In this document: one piece after another, positions 63,940 to 64,000 of the stretch
How the letters are laid out: every line of letters begins with the position of its first letter
How positions within the stretch are numbered: position 1 is the stretch's first letter
Assembly: GCA_031427625.1 (NCBI GenBank)
Contig: JANPNV010000111.1
Location: 74,012-138,011, forward strand
Direction: 5' to 3'
Source: JADKIH01 sp031427625
Lineage (GTDB): Bacteria; Bacteroidota; Bacteroidia; AKYH767-A; 2013-40CM-41-45
Length of the DNA: 64,000 nucleotides
The notes under the pieces: model-generated
The model's database searches: none
The model's input: only the letters and a program-made list of their open reading frames with translations
What the model was told of the DNA's origin: nothing
Translations under genes and position numbers: made by a program

Positions 63940-64000
63940 TTTAGTTGAGTATGCTTTGAATGATTATTTCATAAAAGAAAGCTATTTTTATTTTATCTCA

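Noticed and set aside
1..64000. CRISPR arrays, insertion sequences, prophage or integrase genes, rRNA
   Set aside because: No regularly spaced repeats, transposase, integrase or rRNA signatures were seen on either strand.

Overview
This 64 kb window is chromosomal DNA from a member of the Bacteroidota (class Bacteroidia, not assignable lower from sequence alone). The supporting signs are four cargo proteins with a type IX secretion (T9SS) C-terminal sorting domain, a short 287-residue primary sigma factor, a bacillithiol deacetylase, DUF3078, DUF349, DUF1800/DUF1501 and WbqC proteins, a type B L31, AT-rich DNA, and many promoters with the Bacteroidota -7 element TAnnTTTG. Most of the content is ordinary housekeeping DNA. 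No phage, insertion sequence, CRISPR array or rRNA operon was seen.

Layout. 1-9.2 kb: a truncated heme-exporter gene (ccmB-like), bshB1, a T9SS exoprotein, a glycosyltransferase, a copper P-type ATPase preceded by tRNA-His, a thioredoxin and a peptide transporter. 9.3-16 kb: a YwqK-like repeat protein, mnmA with a lipoprotein, an N-terminally extended GAPDH, rpoD and an HtrA protease. 16.2-23 kb: a plus-strand run of a sigma-like/anti-sigma-like pair overlapping dapF, an acetyltransferase, a seven-heme cytochrome fused to TPRs, and a PhoB/PhoR-type two-component system. 23-29.7 kb: a minus-strand run with an acetyltransferase, a heme/copper monooxygenase-like lipoprotein overlapping a redoxin gene, a T9SS protein, a WD40 protein, a fluoride channel and DUF3078. 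30-48 kb: an ABC-F ATPase, apaG, a DUF1800/DUF1501 pair, mazG, a peroxiredoxin, a ZIP transporter, the overlapping corA / RNA methyltransferase / pfkA operon, a WbqC protein and DUF349. 48.5-54.7 kb: L31, a GlmU-like protein, the large subunit of a split acyl-CoA mutase, a FtsB/DivIC-like protein and pruA. 54.8-64 kb: small accessory genes, a second copper ATPase, phenylalanine hydroxylase behind an apparent attenuator, a secreted HNH protein and an arylsulfotransferase-like gene broken by an in-frame stop.

The most interesting signal is upstream of phenylalanine 4-hydroxylase (phhA). A promoter lies a few bases before a 19-residue ORF with three consecutive Tyr codons. This is followed by a 9-bp intrinsic terminator that sits between the ORF and phhA. 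The layout matches ribosome-mediated transcription attenuation sensing tyrosine, the product of the enzyme. A second theme is how close many -7 elements sit to start codons, suggesting leaderless or near-leaderless mRNAs. This also helped correct several start sites. All calls are by reading the sequence; no database search was run.
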